A stretch of DNA of 64,000 nucleotides from Hydractinia symbiolongicarpus (Eukaryota > Cnidaria > Hydrozoa > Anthoathecata > Hydractiniidae), in contig NC_079883.1 in assembly GCF_029227915.1 (NCBI RefSeq), positions 26,660,001 through 26,724,000 of the forward strand, read 5' to 3'. The notes beneath the pieces were generated by a model. That model was not told where the DNA came from and did no database searches. It saw nothing but the letters and a program-made list of their open reading frames with translations. Position numbers and translations under genes: made by a program. This document shows positions 41,916 through 54,033 of this stretch, in pieces. The stretch's first letter is position 1. Each line of letters opens with the position of its first letter.

Positions 41916-44900
41916 TTAACTTTTTTCTTCGTCGCCGTTACTTTTTCTACACTTCTTGCGGTACCATTTTCTTTTAATGCAAACATCCAGAAAATAAAAT
42001 AGAAATTCGAAGAAAGTTAGGAAGCTGAATCCTAAACACAAACCAAAATTTCCACCGATACTACCTAAAAAATAATGCCGAATACGATCAACCACTATTT
42101 GAGTTTCAGAAACCTAAAACTAAATTTCATGTGAGAGTTCCAACGTTACATTTAACGTAATCTGGCTGCCAGGGCCTCTTTCTTGTATATGGCTAGCGTC
42201 AGCCACACATATTTGAAAGCACGAAAAAAGCCCTGGAAACGAAATTGCAAATAACGCTGGATATTAGAATAAATATCAGTTTTATTACATCTAAAATATC
42301 TCTACTCCAAATGCCTTAGCTTAAAATAATTGTGATTATCACATAAACTCAGAGAGAGGTTAGAAATTCGATAACGAAACTTACCTAACATAGTTACTGA
42401 CGTCACCGTGGGAACAACTGACTGCTCCGTCGTGGATGTCTTTGAAAATTTAATACCCAGTCTAATAATGTTAGATCTAAAGTATGGAAAAGTAGATTTT
42501 ATACAGCCTGTAAACAAAGTTGTTTAAAGCATCACAAATATCAATCGGTACTTTTTTTTTTTAATTATGACTAAAATGTCAACCATGCTACGAAAAGGCA
42601 TACGATGTTATACTTAGATGAAAGCGTGTTTGAAATTCATACATAAATAATCGAGAGCAGAATATCTAGTACTCTGAAGTGATGCTTAAGGCTCTCAGGA
42701 CAAGGTTAAAGATAACGCATGATGTAAAAAGACATAGCAATTTTTAGAAATGGAGAGAAGCTTTTTGAGGGCCATTTTTGGATGTATGAATTTTTGAGCG
42801 ACGTTTCACCTAATCCTTGTCGCATATTTCTTCGTTTGCTTGTTTTAAATTTAAAATGGGAATTTTGTATTAAATTAAAAAAGGTTTACAAACCTGACGT
42901 ATTCTTCTGCTTCTGAAAGAGATTTGTTTGTTTTGCGTGCAACTTTGGAAAAAAAGGCCTTCGTTCCAAGCTGGATAGATTCTGAGCTAGTCATTTCATA
43001 TCTCGTAAATGAACATTCATACGGGCAATCTTGTCTGCACCTTTCTTGATATTCAGCAAAATAGTCTAAATGTAAGAATCACAAAAGTATGAGTTGCCTC
43101 GTGTTTGGAGTTCAACCTCGTGTCTGGGTAGCTTCTTACTTTTAAGGCAAAAAGATTCGACTTTCAGTAAAGATCCTGAAAAATAAATCACATATAGCTT
43201 TACTCGCCACAAACTCTGTCAAGGGGGGGGGGGGGGGGGTAGGGCAGCGGTCGTGAATTCGTCAGTCCAGATATGCAAGCGCATTTCCTTCAAAACCGGT
43301 TTAATACTTTGCGAAGTCTCCTAACGCGAGAGCAAAGCGCTTGTAGGAACAAATTTTTAGCTGGTTTTTTGTTGTCTTGATAACCCAAATTTTTAACTTG
43401 TTTTTTGTCTTGATTGCCCCAATATATTTCATAGTCAGTTCTTCATAGCTATACTGGTTAGTGAAGGGAAATTAGATAGACATTGCCGATGTATACCTAG
43501 TCCATGCATTCAGACTAAAGGAGTCAAATTGTTCCTGATACTGAAGTGGCTATCTGTATAAACGTTCTGAAATAAATGCAAAGGCTCAAAATGGAAAATG
43601 CTAAGAAAGGTGCTGTTTATAAATAAATAATAACTTTACTTACAAATTTCTTTGCTGATGTTTAAATACTGGTCAGGTTTGCAAAAGTGTTTCTTATCTA
43701 AAGCAGATGAATTATTTTCAGTTTTAACAATTCTAATTGTCCGTGAATGTTTAATAGATTCAACCGAATAAAAATAGTTATTTTCAAAATCAGTAAAGCT
43801 AAATTTCCCAATAGATTAATATAGGATTTAGTCGTACCGACTAAGGCTTCGAAGGAGTAACTAAGGCAACCAACACTGTCGTTAATTTTTTTGGCCGTGC
43901 AATCAAGCTCGCACATTGCTTTACTGTATGGGTATGTGTTCTTGATAAACGTGTAGTTTTTCGATCCACACCTGCTTTCGTAAGGCGGTGGAAGAAGTGT
44001 TAGCTAAAAACAGAACATCAGAACATGTTGTTACTATAAATTGATATTAAACAGGAAATATACTTATGAGTTATCATTAAAAACAACACCAATTGTGAAT
44101 TCCCTTGCAATGGAAAAGAGGGGAAGAAGTGGAAAAGCAAGCGATCAATTTGCTTACAAAAGAAAAACTAAAACGAATTTTTTGATTTTTTGAGATGTAC
44201 ATGAAACATTCTATTTGACCAAATATTGGATTTTAAAGTTTTTCTAAACTATATTTTTTGAAAAATAATAAAATGCAATGAAGATTAGTGAATGTGTTAT
44301 TTACATGTGATGTGCTGAGACCAATTGAGTTGGATGTGCCTACTGGTAACATGGCTTTTATGGAATAATGGGAGGTGGCAGGAGTTCCATATGGGTGGAT
44401 CAGAACAGCTATCCCATTAAACAAATGACGATCCCATGCCACTCTATCAGCATGTATGTTAGCGAAAAGTTTTAGACCATAACCGACTTTGCTTGTTGTT
44501 TTTGGTGGCTTTCCAGGAACGAAGTAATTGAATTCATAACACAGACCAAAGTGCTCGGTTAGTACTTTACGAAACGATGTGGAGTTGCAGGGTTCACCTT
44601 CAAAATAACATGAAGAGGAGGCTTCAAATATTTTTTTAGCTGTTGTATCATGTAGCATGTCATGAAAATTAATTTGGAGTTTTTCTGACAGTTCTCCCAA
44701 AGTGGTCACATTTAAAATCCTCAGTATTTTTTCCAATTTTTCTGTGAAATTATTTTTAGGATGCTTTTGATGCTTGGAAAACTTTTCGTGTTTCGCACTC
44801 GACAATATTTGCTCGTAAGTACTCCAAATATCATCGGAGTTTTGATGAGAAGCGATTTTTGCTTTAGTCTCGGGATTGAAACTGCAAAATGTAAGTGTTG

Positions 44901-45207
44901 GAAATTCCACAGGTTTCTCTGTAAACAACTCCTTTGTCATGGTGATAGTTTTCAACTTGGAGAAATCTTCAATGACACCAAAAAACAAATAACACGAGCC
45001 AACAATGGCTGCGCAAAAGATGATGATCCAAAGAATTCGCTTGTAGCCTGTTTCTTCAAATAAATAACGAAAACCATGTAACGTTGATGAAGTGTAAAAT
45101 TCTCGCCATTTGCCCTCCTCTTCATTTTCTTTCACACCATCCTCATTTGCTTCGACTCTCATTTCTTCCATCATTTCCAAAACAACTTCAACGGCTTGGT
45201 CTACCTC
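41916..45207 (-). CDS. DEG/ENaC-family sodium channel subunit (FaNaC/HyNaC-like), 6 visible exons
   Basis: Exons on the minus strand: 45207-44305, 44003-43838, 43697-43644, 43065-42894, 42476-42385, 42064-41916; phases match throughout. From the ATG at 45180 the product is 502 aa. An acceptor at 45208 suggests a further upstream exon, so the true start is uncertain. Features: cytosolic N-terminus with TSSTLHGFRYLFEE before TM1 (ILWIIIFCAAIVGSCYLFFG), the FPTLTFCSFNPE element, cysteine-rich ectodomain (YPYSKAMCELDC, CRQDCPYECSF), and GSIGGNFGLCLGFS leading into TM2, where GFS fits the G-X-S selectivity filter. It would form a trimeric plasma-membrane cation channel. The gating ligand cannot be told; hydrozoan relatives include peptide-gated channels. 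Confidence 0.88.
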
Positions 45208-47404
45208 CTAAGCAACAGAAAGCCATCAGCACTAGTAATAATTTGAACAACATTCCCAGCTTTTATTTGCTACTGGTTTGGATTGAAACAGCATAAGGTA
45301 AACAGCTTGTTGTCGTATGTTTATGTTGTTTTTATAATAAACAAAACAAACATTGCTAACTGTTGTAATCTGTTACAAAAGAGAGATCCGCAAACGAGAT
45401 TGTGTGTGAATACTAAATGAAAAAACTTAGAAAACGCTCTCTTTCTTTCGATTTAAAAAAAGACTTGAAAGATTTCAAATAAATTTGGGACTAATTATGT
45501 GTAGCGCTATTTTTGAAGTTGCGTATGGTTGTATTGGCTTAATTTATTAATCATTTACTAAGTATGACGCACCCCGAACATCCTCCTTTACGATTACCGA
45601 CATCTAAAACGCTTTTCTAGGCTTTTCTCTGCAAATAAACGTCTTATCGCTTGTGCAGAATAAAAGTTATCCTGATTAAAAAGCCCAATCGAACGAAGAT
45701 AAAAGGCATATTACCTTATCATTGCATAATTATATGACCTCTAATGTTATATTATATAACTTTTTTGGGGAAATATAAACAAGTGACGAACAAGTCGAGA
45801 ACCAAGTATAAGACTCGATTCTAAAAACAGCCTCTCGCACACAAACTTGACTAAACAATAGCACTATATTAAAAGAGGAAACCAAAAGATATTTTTCCTG
45901 ATTTTGACATCTAATAAAAATGGATCTGTTCATAATTATAACCTACATCCATGCTCTGTTTAAAACTGCTATATTACGAGCTGTCTGAATAATTGTCTTA
46001 ATGGTTGTTGACAGTTCCATGTGTCACATAGGACGATCTTGTAAAGAAGTAGAAAAAATATTTTTTTGAAAAAAAATACAGTATTTGCGACTCTGTGTGC
46101 AACATTACCCTTCTGGAGGTAGAAAAGTGAACAAATACCGTTACATTCATATGACATGGCCGTGTTGCAACTCGCCACAGCTGCTCTTAACGTTGAGGAC
46201 CAAAAATGATGATTGAGTCCATACTGCATCCAAGGAGACCGGTGCATATGTAGAGGTTTTTTTTTTTACAGCTACTGAATAGTAAGAACAAATGCAAATT
46301 AACTAATACTTAAATGTAAAAAAATTAAAATAAACTTTAGGATAAGATATCTCACTTATTGTGTTGTTAAACAAACACCTGTCTTTACCACCTGAAAGAG
46401 GAAGAAAAGGATTTTACCTCATTTTATGGCGATGATTAATTGTATGGGTATGTGTTCTTGATAAATGTGTAGTTTTTCCGACCTACACTTGATTTCATAA
46501 GAAGACGGAAAAGGCGTTAGCAGAAAGCAGAACTTGTTATCACTTTTATCTTACAAATATAATTGAGAAAAAGCCTGAAAAGACATTTTTAAACCTATTC
46601 TTAAACAAAAAGTATGGATTTCTTAACGATGAAAATATGGAAAAGCAGGCTTTAATTGTGTTCAAACATTTAGATATTTACAGCACTATAAGTTTTATAG
46701 TAACATCTCCACCACACGTCAAACTGTTACTTTAAACAAAAGAACAGTAAGAATTACTCCAAAAGAATACGCAAGATGAAAAAATTAAGAATATCCTAAA
46801 AATAATTTACTGGATTACTGATGCAAAATGTTTCATTGACACAAACGCAACAAAATTGGCCCCAAGATCTTTCTCTGCAGGGCCACAAATTCATTCTTAA
46901 TTTGTTATCTCAATATCCATATTATTTTATCATTTTGTTGCACTTAAATCCAAATTTGCAGCTTTTGAAATGATATTATCTCAGGAAACGCCTTACGAGA
47001 TAAGTTAAGGGGAGGGTTTTGATTTTAAAGCCCTACAGAAACATATGCGCTTGCCAGATTTGTTTCGAAGGAATACACAACAGTTTTTCTTTGTTATGAC
47101 GTAATATCAACGTTTCATTTCTCTTTGTTTATTCCTCCCACTTCCTTTTAAACAAGATTACAACATGTTTTCAACAAAAGCCATTTTTAAAATTGATGTA
47201 AATCAGTGAATATCCTTTGAACCGTAAAAAAATAAAAAGATAGAATTGTATTTAATAATAGTATTAAGATTTTTAATATTAATTGAAACTAGTCGATAAG
47301 GCCATGGAGAAATCCACTTAGGCAAGAGGACGATGTAAAAATTGGTTATTTTAGACCTTTTGCTGATGTCAGCAGTGCATATGCGATAACAAATTGACGA
47401 AATT
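45208..47404. other. Intergenic DNA upstream of the channel gene
   Basis: Contains the decayed exon copy at 46437-46535 and a dispersed repeat starting at 47288. Otherwise I see nothing beyond unsupported short frames. Confidence 0.45.
46437..46535 (-). pseudogene. Decayed duplicate of DEG/ENaC exon 2
   Basis: About 100 bp aligns with 43925-44018 inside exon 2 of the channel (shared GTATGGGTATGTGTTCTTGA and TGTGTAGTTTTTC) at roughly 80% identity, with an indel that breaks the frame. It keeps the region around the exon's acceptor (CTTTCTGCTAACGCC on the coding strand). Confidence 0.6.
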
Positions 47405-49461
47405 CAGTTTATCCGTTGTCTGTGGTAGTGGTAGGCTCTATAGCAAGCGAATAGCATCCCAGAACGATCTTTTATCTAATGTAAAACCATATTTTTCTAA
47501 CGGGAGAACTGTTGTATGTACCGCTTTCTGTTGAACAATCAAGTGTACGCATTTGCGATACGTTTACGGACATGGCTTTTACGGCTCTTAACTGTACTTC
47601 ATTTCGTTTTTTTTATCGGCTTGAATCTGACTCTTGACTTTTCGCGTTTCATCTTCTTTGTTACGCTTGACTTCTTGTTATTCAAACACATCGTTGGAAG
47701 CCGCTTTTGTAACTTTTCTGCCACCATACTTCGGAGGTAGAGACAACAACAATCGTTCGGGATCGTTGCAAATGTGTCCCTCCATCAGTACTGGAAGGAA
47801 AATTGTCCTAATGCAATCTTCTAGCGGCTGAAGTAAGGATTCAATTTCAGGAACAGTTCTCATGATGTAGGTATATCTTCCACGTAGGCTATGTGTGAAC
47901 GCACATAACGCTGATTGTGGGTCCACTCTTGCAATCCGTGAAAGAACTTTAATTTCCGCAACCCATTCTTTAACTTTTTGCTTGACAAAATTGTTTTTAA
48001 ATGTCTGCGCACCAATGGTTGCCCCGATTTGTTTACTACCTTCTTTGGTGATTTTTATTCCCATATCTTTGAAGATAATTCCCGCAGATTCTAAGTGCTT
48101 CTCCTTTACAATAAGCCACGTCTTGTTCTTATTAACATAATAACCAATCGATGGACCATGTAGAACTAGCAGATCCCTCCAGTTAGATCGTTAGCGTAGG
48201 CCACCTGCTTTGTCGTATTTGAAGAATCTGAAGAATGTGATGTGTAGAGAAAGGAGCTGTTTATCATTGACAACAATGGTGTGATTCCAAGAGCGTCTAC
48301 AGCCATGGCAATTGGGTCGCCCTGTGTTTTCCCTTCTTCAGATAAGATTTCTGCTCCACCAAGCACAAAAAATCTAGCAGGTCTGCTGTAGCAGTTTGAT
48401 ACGTAGGTATCAATGGTTGGACAAATGATTTTAATGTTATGAATCATCACAGATCTATTGAGTGAGTTAGAAGCATTCTTAGCATCAATCTGTAAGACTT
48501 CTTCACAATCGTCACTGTAGAAGATGTCATCCATAGCATGAACAGCAGTTTCATAGCCAGATTTTTGACATGCACGCAACTGCAAATTACCAGCTGCTTC
48601 TAAAACATCCTTCTTCAGGACAGCCATAACACATTTCCCCATTATTCGCCTTAAGACTTCACCAATTCCAATAGGTCTCAGTCTTGGACATTTATTTAAT
48701 GGTATTAACCTACAGGACAATAGAGCTTCTATCGTCGCACATTGATTTACCTTCTCAATTTCGATTATACATAATTGCTTTACCATTTGTGCAACTGCTC
48801 TTCTCAGGTCACTGCCAGTATCACCATAGATATTTGAGCCAAGAATTCGCCTCCATTCACCTGCATCAACTCTGGAGGGTCCGCAAGCCCCTTTCGTTGC
48901 AGCTGCACATTTCTTGACCAATTCTGTTGTTATTTCATCCAAACGATTTCGTGCACATAATTTACTGGTCCTTTAAGTAATAAAATTCTCATTCTTTGGT
49001 CTTGGCCTGGGGTGCTTCTCTGCCAGCAGGTTCATTGTGTCAGCGTTCATCGGTAGAACACCACCTTTTCCTGATTTGCTGAGTAGTTTCAGGGCTGCAT
49101 TAACTTTTCCATTTCTCATGTAGTTGGAAAACGTTTTAGTAACATATTCGTCATCATTGTATATGTTGCTGCTATGGTTCATCCGTTGTTGTATAAAGTG
49201 CCCTTCTTGAAAGAGTTCTGTTAATTCCTCTATCATATTGGTCTAATCTTCTCTTCAAATTGCTTTTGTTTTGCTGGGCACTTGTTCTGGTTTAACTCTT
49301 TTGAAGAAACAGTACGGGCATGGACATTCTCTGGAGAAGGAAGTTTTGTTTCGAGTATCTGCCACATTTGCAATCTCTTTATCGTTGTTATTATTCGTTG
49401 TGTTGTCCAAAACGTTTAATCTGAATGCAGGATCAGCATGCAACAAAATATTTTTTGCCAT
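47405..49461 (-). pseudogene. Reverse-transcriptase retroelement remnant
   Basis: Consecutive minus-strand frames: Cys-rich N-terminus (SRECPCPYCFFKR), a helical part (GKVNAALKLLSKSGKGGVL), then the RT core 48942-48166 with ACGPSRVDAGEWRRI, RPIGIGEVLRRIMGK, LQIDAKNASNSLNRS, EGKTQGDPIAMAV and YANDLTGG, and C-terminal parts IKITKEGSKQIGA and LEKYGFTLDKRSFWDAIRL (about 47495-47440). The catalytic YADD is YAND, and stops or frameshifts separate the frames. The element is dead. It resembles a group of RTs common in cnidarian genomes; whether LINE- or tyrosine-recombinase-type cannot be settled without its ends. Confidence 0.75.
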
Positions 49462-52400
49462 TAGACCATAAGAACCATAACAGGTTCGTGGAATAGAAAA
49501 TAAAACAGTATTGTAAATTTTTTTAAAAAGATACCCTTGTGAAGAAGATTTAACTGTCTGTCGTCGTTGAAAAATGGCGTCTTTGTCGCTTCAACAAATT
49601 TGCAAACGGTTGCAAAAACTTCGTTCAAATTTCTTCTTATGTTAAGATGTCCGCCATCTTAAACGGCCAACTTTAATGTGTATTCCTTTACACATTACCC
49701 AAATTGGTCCTAGGTGGTCCCTAGTTACCTACGCAATGGAAAATCATTGACGTCACCACCTCGTTTCCAAGTTATTTGGCCTCAAAGTTTTAGGTGCACT
49801 GTAATGGCTTCATTAATTTAATATAGGATATTGACGTTAAAGTAGTGTTATTGACGTCGCGCCGTAACGTCAAAAATTGCCCTAGGAACAAGGTTGGGAG
49901 ACATCCGAATCACTTAGGTTTAAAAGATGCAGCTTACCTAGCTTACCGAGTATAAATGAGCAGACAAAGTTTCTGTGATGATGGTAACGCTGAACACAAA
50001 CACAAGTACAAAAGGATAAGTGTTTAGGTCCGACGAGTTCTCACTTAGTCTCTCTAACTAACAGTCACAATTTGTCGAGCGACACAAAAAAATCAGAGTA
50101 TATCAAATCCAGATGATGCACACGTTCAAGGAGTTGCGTCACAACACAATCTGTAAAAAAGGTCTAATCAACGTCGTCATTTGAAGAGGTTCCATCTTTT
50201 TTAAAATGGCTGATTGTTCGCGCTGTTAAAAAATCGGTACAACAGCTCGGTGAAGCGAAAAAGAAAATTATCTAACTTGAAAAATTAATTTGGTGTCCTT
50301 TTCTATCTTATTCAATCTCGATGCCAGGGCCTGTAGCGTTTTTTGATATGTTAAAACGCTACAGAGCCTGGGATCGAGATTGTATCTTATTCACGTTAGT
50401 CCATCGATAAATGTTAACTCCCTTCACCACTTATTCAAAGTTGGTAAATTGTTAATAAAATCCATGGGACTTTTATAATGATTCCAGACCCTTTTTATTT
50501 TTATTTTTTATTATCAATCAGAGTCTGGGCAACAGTTTAATGTTTCAAGGTAGTAATAAATGAGGGGGGGGGTCACACGTTTCTCTTACCCATTTTTTAG
50601 CATTGCCCTCAAAAGACCTAGCATAAATAGAGTAACATCGCGTCTATCCTATCCTCCTAGATCTTCCCAAATATTATTAAACTACTGAATCCAGGCTCCT
50701 TTGAGTCGTTTTTTCCCTAGAAATAATTACTCTCTCAAGTGAGGCGTGGACTCTCCAATTTTTTTTTGATTTGACGATACTAGTGGAGTAAAACTTTCCA
50801 TTAGAGGATAAATATAATTTGGATCAGAATAGGAGGTGCACTTTTTAAACATTTACCTTCTTTATTCATATTTCACTGTGAGAAAGAAATGGTTAATGAC
50901 CGATTCAAAATTAAGTTTGTGTACAGACCATTTCATACAAAGTTGTTGTTTTCTTGGCAGATATTCAAACTTTTCGTGTGCAATAAAACATAAGGAAAAA
51001 TACACAGATCTTCTAGACTATTATTGTTGTGACTGAAATCGAGATTGAAATTTGAATTGTCACGTCATGTCATAAAATCATTGTCAGGCTTCTCAGATTA
51101 AAAATACAGAAGTTAATGCATCACCATCGTCGTCCCGGGATTTTTTTGCGTGATGTCAAAGCGGCTAGTACTCACTAAACGCCTTCCCCGAGGCAGGAGG
51201 TTGTCAACAATGCTAAGTTGAAACTCTGTGTTTTTTTGTTTTTTTTTCTTTAAAGAAGGGTAATTGTTGGGTACTGGGAAACGGAAAACATTTTTGAAAT
51301 CATTTTAGCCTAACTGTTATGCACCCTCCTTCCTAGAGTCTCTTTGCCCCTGAACCGTTACTACGAGCGTCGTTGTCAAATTAATCAAAAAGCAAAATGC
51401 TCTGGGAACAAGGTTGACTTTTATGGCATACTAAAGTTTCATTAATTTAGTTAATTTAGTTAAATGTATTCACCGTTGTCACAAGGTCCTGGATTCGAGG
51501 TTGATTTGCCACATGTTCACAGATTGCTCCCGTCGAAATTAATAAAGTAATAAATTTTAATTGCTTCCGTTGTATGAACGAAATAGACATACCACGTGTC
51601 ACCAATGAGCAACTAAATGCCAACGAAAAATAGTGCAGTCGATACAAACGCTTGTTAATTTTGCTGAAGCCAGCATTATAATTGACACATAGAACTATGG
51701 AACGATAGATCAAGTTATAAAAGAATTCGGATAAATCCTCAAGTTAATTTAAAAGAATAAATGAAAGACTCTCAGAGTCAAAAACTAATGCGTCAAAGCG
51801 GTCTTGCTCCTACGACTTGGTTGAGGAAAAAAACCCTGGGAAAAGTTTGGTTAATTAATTGGATTAAAGTTTAACAATTGATAAAAAAAGTTTAACAGAT
51901 TGCAAAAACGACTTAATCTCTTTCCCACTCGTTCCTCTTTCTTGTGCAAACGGATATGATTGTAGAGATAAGAATTTAAAAGAGATTGGAAATGTTAAAA
52001 AGTTTACGCTTTCTTAAGATGTCAACTAAAAAATGTTGAGCAACAGACGACTTTTTTCGAAATAAGTGTGTTGCATGGAAAAGCGAGACTTGCCTCGCTT
52101 GTCTTTAGTATATACGTATTGATACACGTGTTGTATAAAAAGAGTGATTCGAAAACGTGAATAAGCAACACGAACATAAACATATGTAGTTCTTATCTCG
52201 CGAACCATCCACACATAACAAGTGTTGTAGAACAAAGCGACGCCAGAGAAGTTGCGAAAGAAGTGTTGTAAAGATAGAATTTTCTTCTATCTCCACAACA
52301 CTTGCACAACAACTGTTGTGGAGATAATTCCTAGCTTTAGGAAACCGCAACTACAGATCTGAAAAGCAGCATAGAATACGAGGGAGGCAAAATCAACATA

Positions 52401-54033
52401 GATCCATTTCCAGATTCTATCCATGTTGATTTTGAAAAAGCTTTGAAATTAATCAATAAATAAATAAATCACACAGGACCACACACAGCAGATCAACTTA
52501 TTACTAGTTCAATTTCTTTCTAGTGTGTATTGTGTGCTAACTTGAACAGTAGGTAAGAAAAAACAAAGTTCAAGAATGCGTGTTAAAAGAAACATTGTTT
52601 CCATTCGCGCGGCTTAAAAAAGATTTCCGTGAACTCGACCGCATTCTCGGATGTAATTTTAAGATCAACTCGAATCTGATCGTATTACTCGCCATGCAGG
52701 AAATAAAAACACAAAACATGTTCTTTTGAACTGACTTCCATCTTCTTTGCCAAAATCTATATACAATAATAATATTAAACGGTTTTCGTTTTATGTGTGT
52801 TATCAAAAATAAAATAACGGACAACACGAAAGGGGCTACGACATTTGGGTGTGAAGACAGAAATAAGATATAAAAGGAACTAAGGTGTCACTGGAAACTT
52901 TTGCTTTTTGTGGTATGGCAAATCTTTTGGTTAAAGCCAGAAAAAAATCTTAAAAAATATACTGTACAAAAATTAACACTAACAATAAAATACATGTCAA
53001 CATATTCGTCTGGGGATTCAAAGTATAACATTTAGCATGAACTTAGCAAGTTTGGTTTTTTTTTTAAAAGAAGGCATAAAACCTGTGCGAAAAAATATAG
53101 AAAAGGGGCATAATAGGGCGGCACAACAAGACACGAATAATTAAATAAAAACACGTCCAAAGTTCTAATAATATCTGCGTTACAAATACTGTAAAATTTT
53201 AAAATTTAAAATTAGTAATTTTCGCTTTTCTCCGTTCTTCAAAAATTTTATTTATAATTTTTTTTTACTAACGTTAAGGGATAATATATAAATATAATTC
53301 ACTGAATGCTGATGTAAGCATCACTCAGCAGAAATATATATGCGCCGTTGTAAACCTGGCGCTTGTTTAATATTGCCATCTTTGCAAATTGCTCGAAAAG
53401 TGGTTGCGTCCATAGCAAACAAGTTTGATAACGTAATAGGGTAAAATTAGCAATAAAAACTCGGAATTTAAAAATCCACAAAAAAGAAAAAAAAGGTCGA
53501 AGGAACTCATATGCATTCTGCCTATGAAGCAAAAAAAAACATCCACGCGAAAATAGATGAATTACTCATCTTATGAGATTTCATTTTTAGCATTTTATGG
53601 CGTATTAAACACGGCACGCCATTTTTCGTGCAGACGTTTGATTGCTTGCACATTGTCAATTTGACCTCTTAATACTAAAACATACAAGTATACATCTATT
53701 TAAGTTAAAACCTACTTTTCTATGTTTACCTACAAAATACAACCAAAAATTTGTCCACATTTGGAATAAACAAAAGGTTATTTCTGTGTATAAATAGATG
53801 GATTTTTCACATCATATGCAATTAAATTTAGTTTTTTTTTTCGCACATAAAACCGCTGTTTTGTCTGGTTACGTTCATGCGACGATTTCCTTAAAAATAT
53901 AATACAATATTCTTTTGTTTGTGTTTTCTAAAAATTAATACTTTTTTACCTAAGTGCTAACCGTCTAAAAACAGGACCGGAAAATTAAATTCTTAAAAGT
54001 AATAAGACCTAAGACGAAGACTATGTACAATAA
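49462..54033. other. Gene-free AT-rich region
   Basis: Holds the tiny foldback insertion at 50313-50382 and a hairpin at about 52386-52432 (AAAATCAACATAGAT and its complement). GGAACAAGGTTG boxes at 49885 and 51405 may be MITE ends. No gene or RNA gene recognised. Confidence 0.45.
50313..50382. repeat. 70-bp foldback insertion with 9-bp target duplication
   Basis: Two ~30-bp arms starting CAATCTCGATGCCAGG fold on each other with two or three mismatches around a loop of about 8-10 bases. The insertion is flanked on both sides by TATCTTATT. A 9-bp duplication is characteristic of Mutator-like transposition. Confidence 0.75.

Noticed and set aside
43222-43240. Long poly-G run (also at 32551 and 50565)
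   Set aside because: Homopolymer, prone to sequencing and assembly error; no biological claim made, though the one at 32551 contributes to a frameshift.
44761-45063. Plus-strand 100-aa frame over the channel exon
   Set aside because: Antisense shadow of the large DEG/ENaC exon.
47516-48140. Plus-strand frames over the retroelement
   Set aside because: Antisense shadows of the reverse-transcriptase C-terminal frames.
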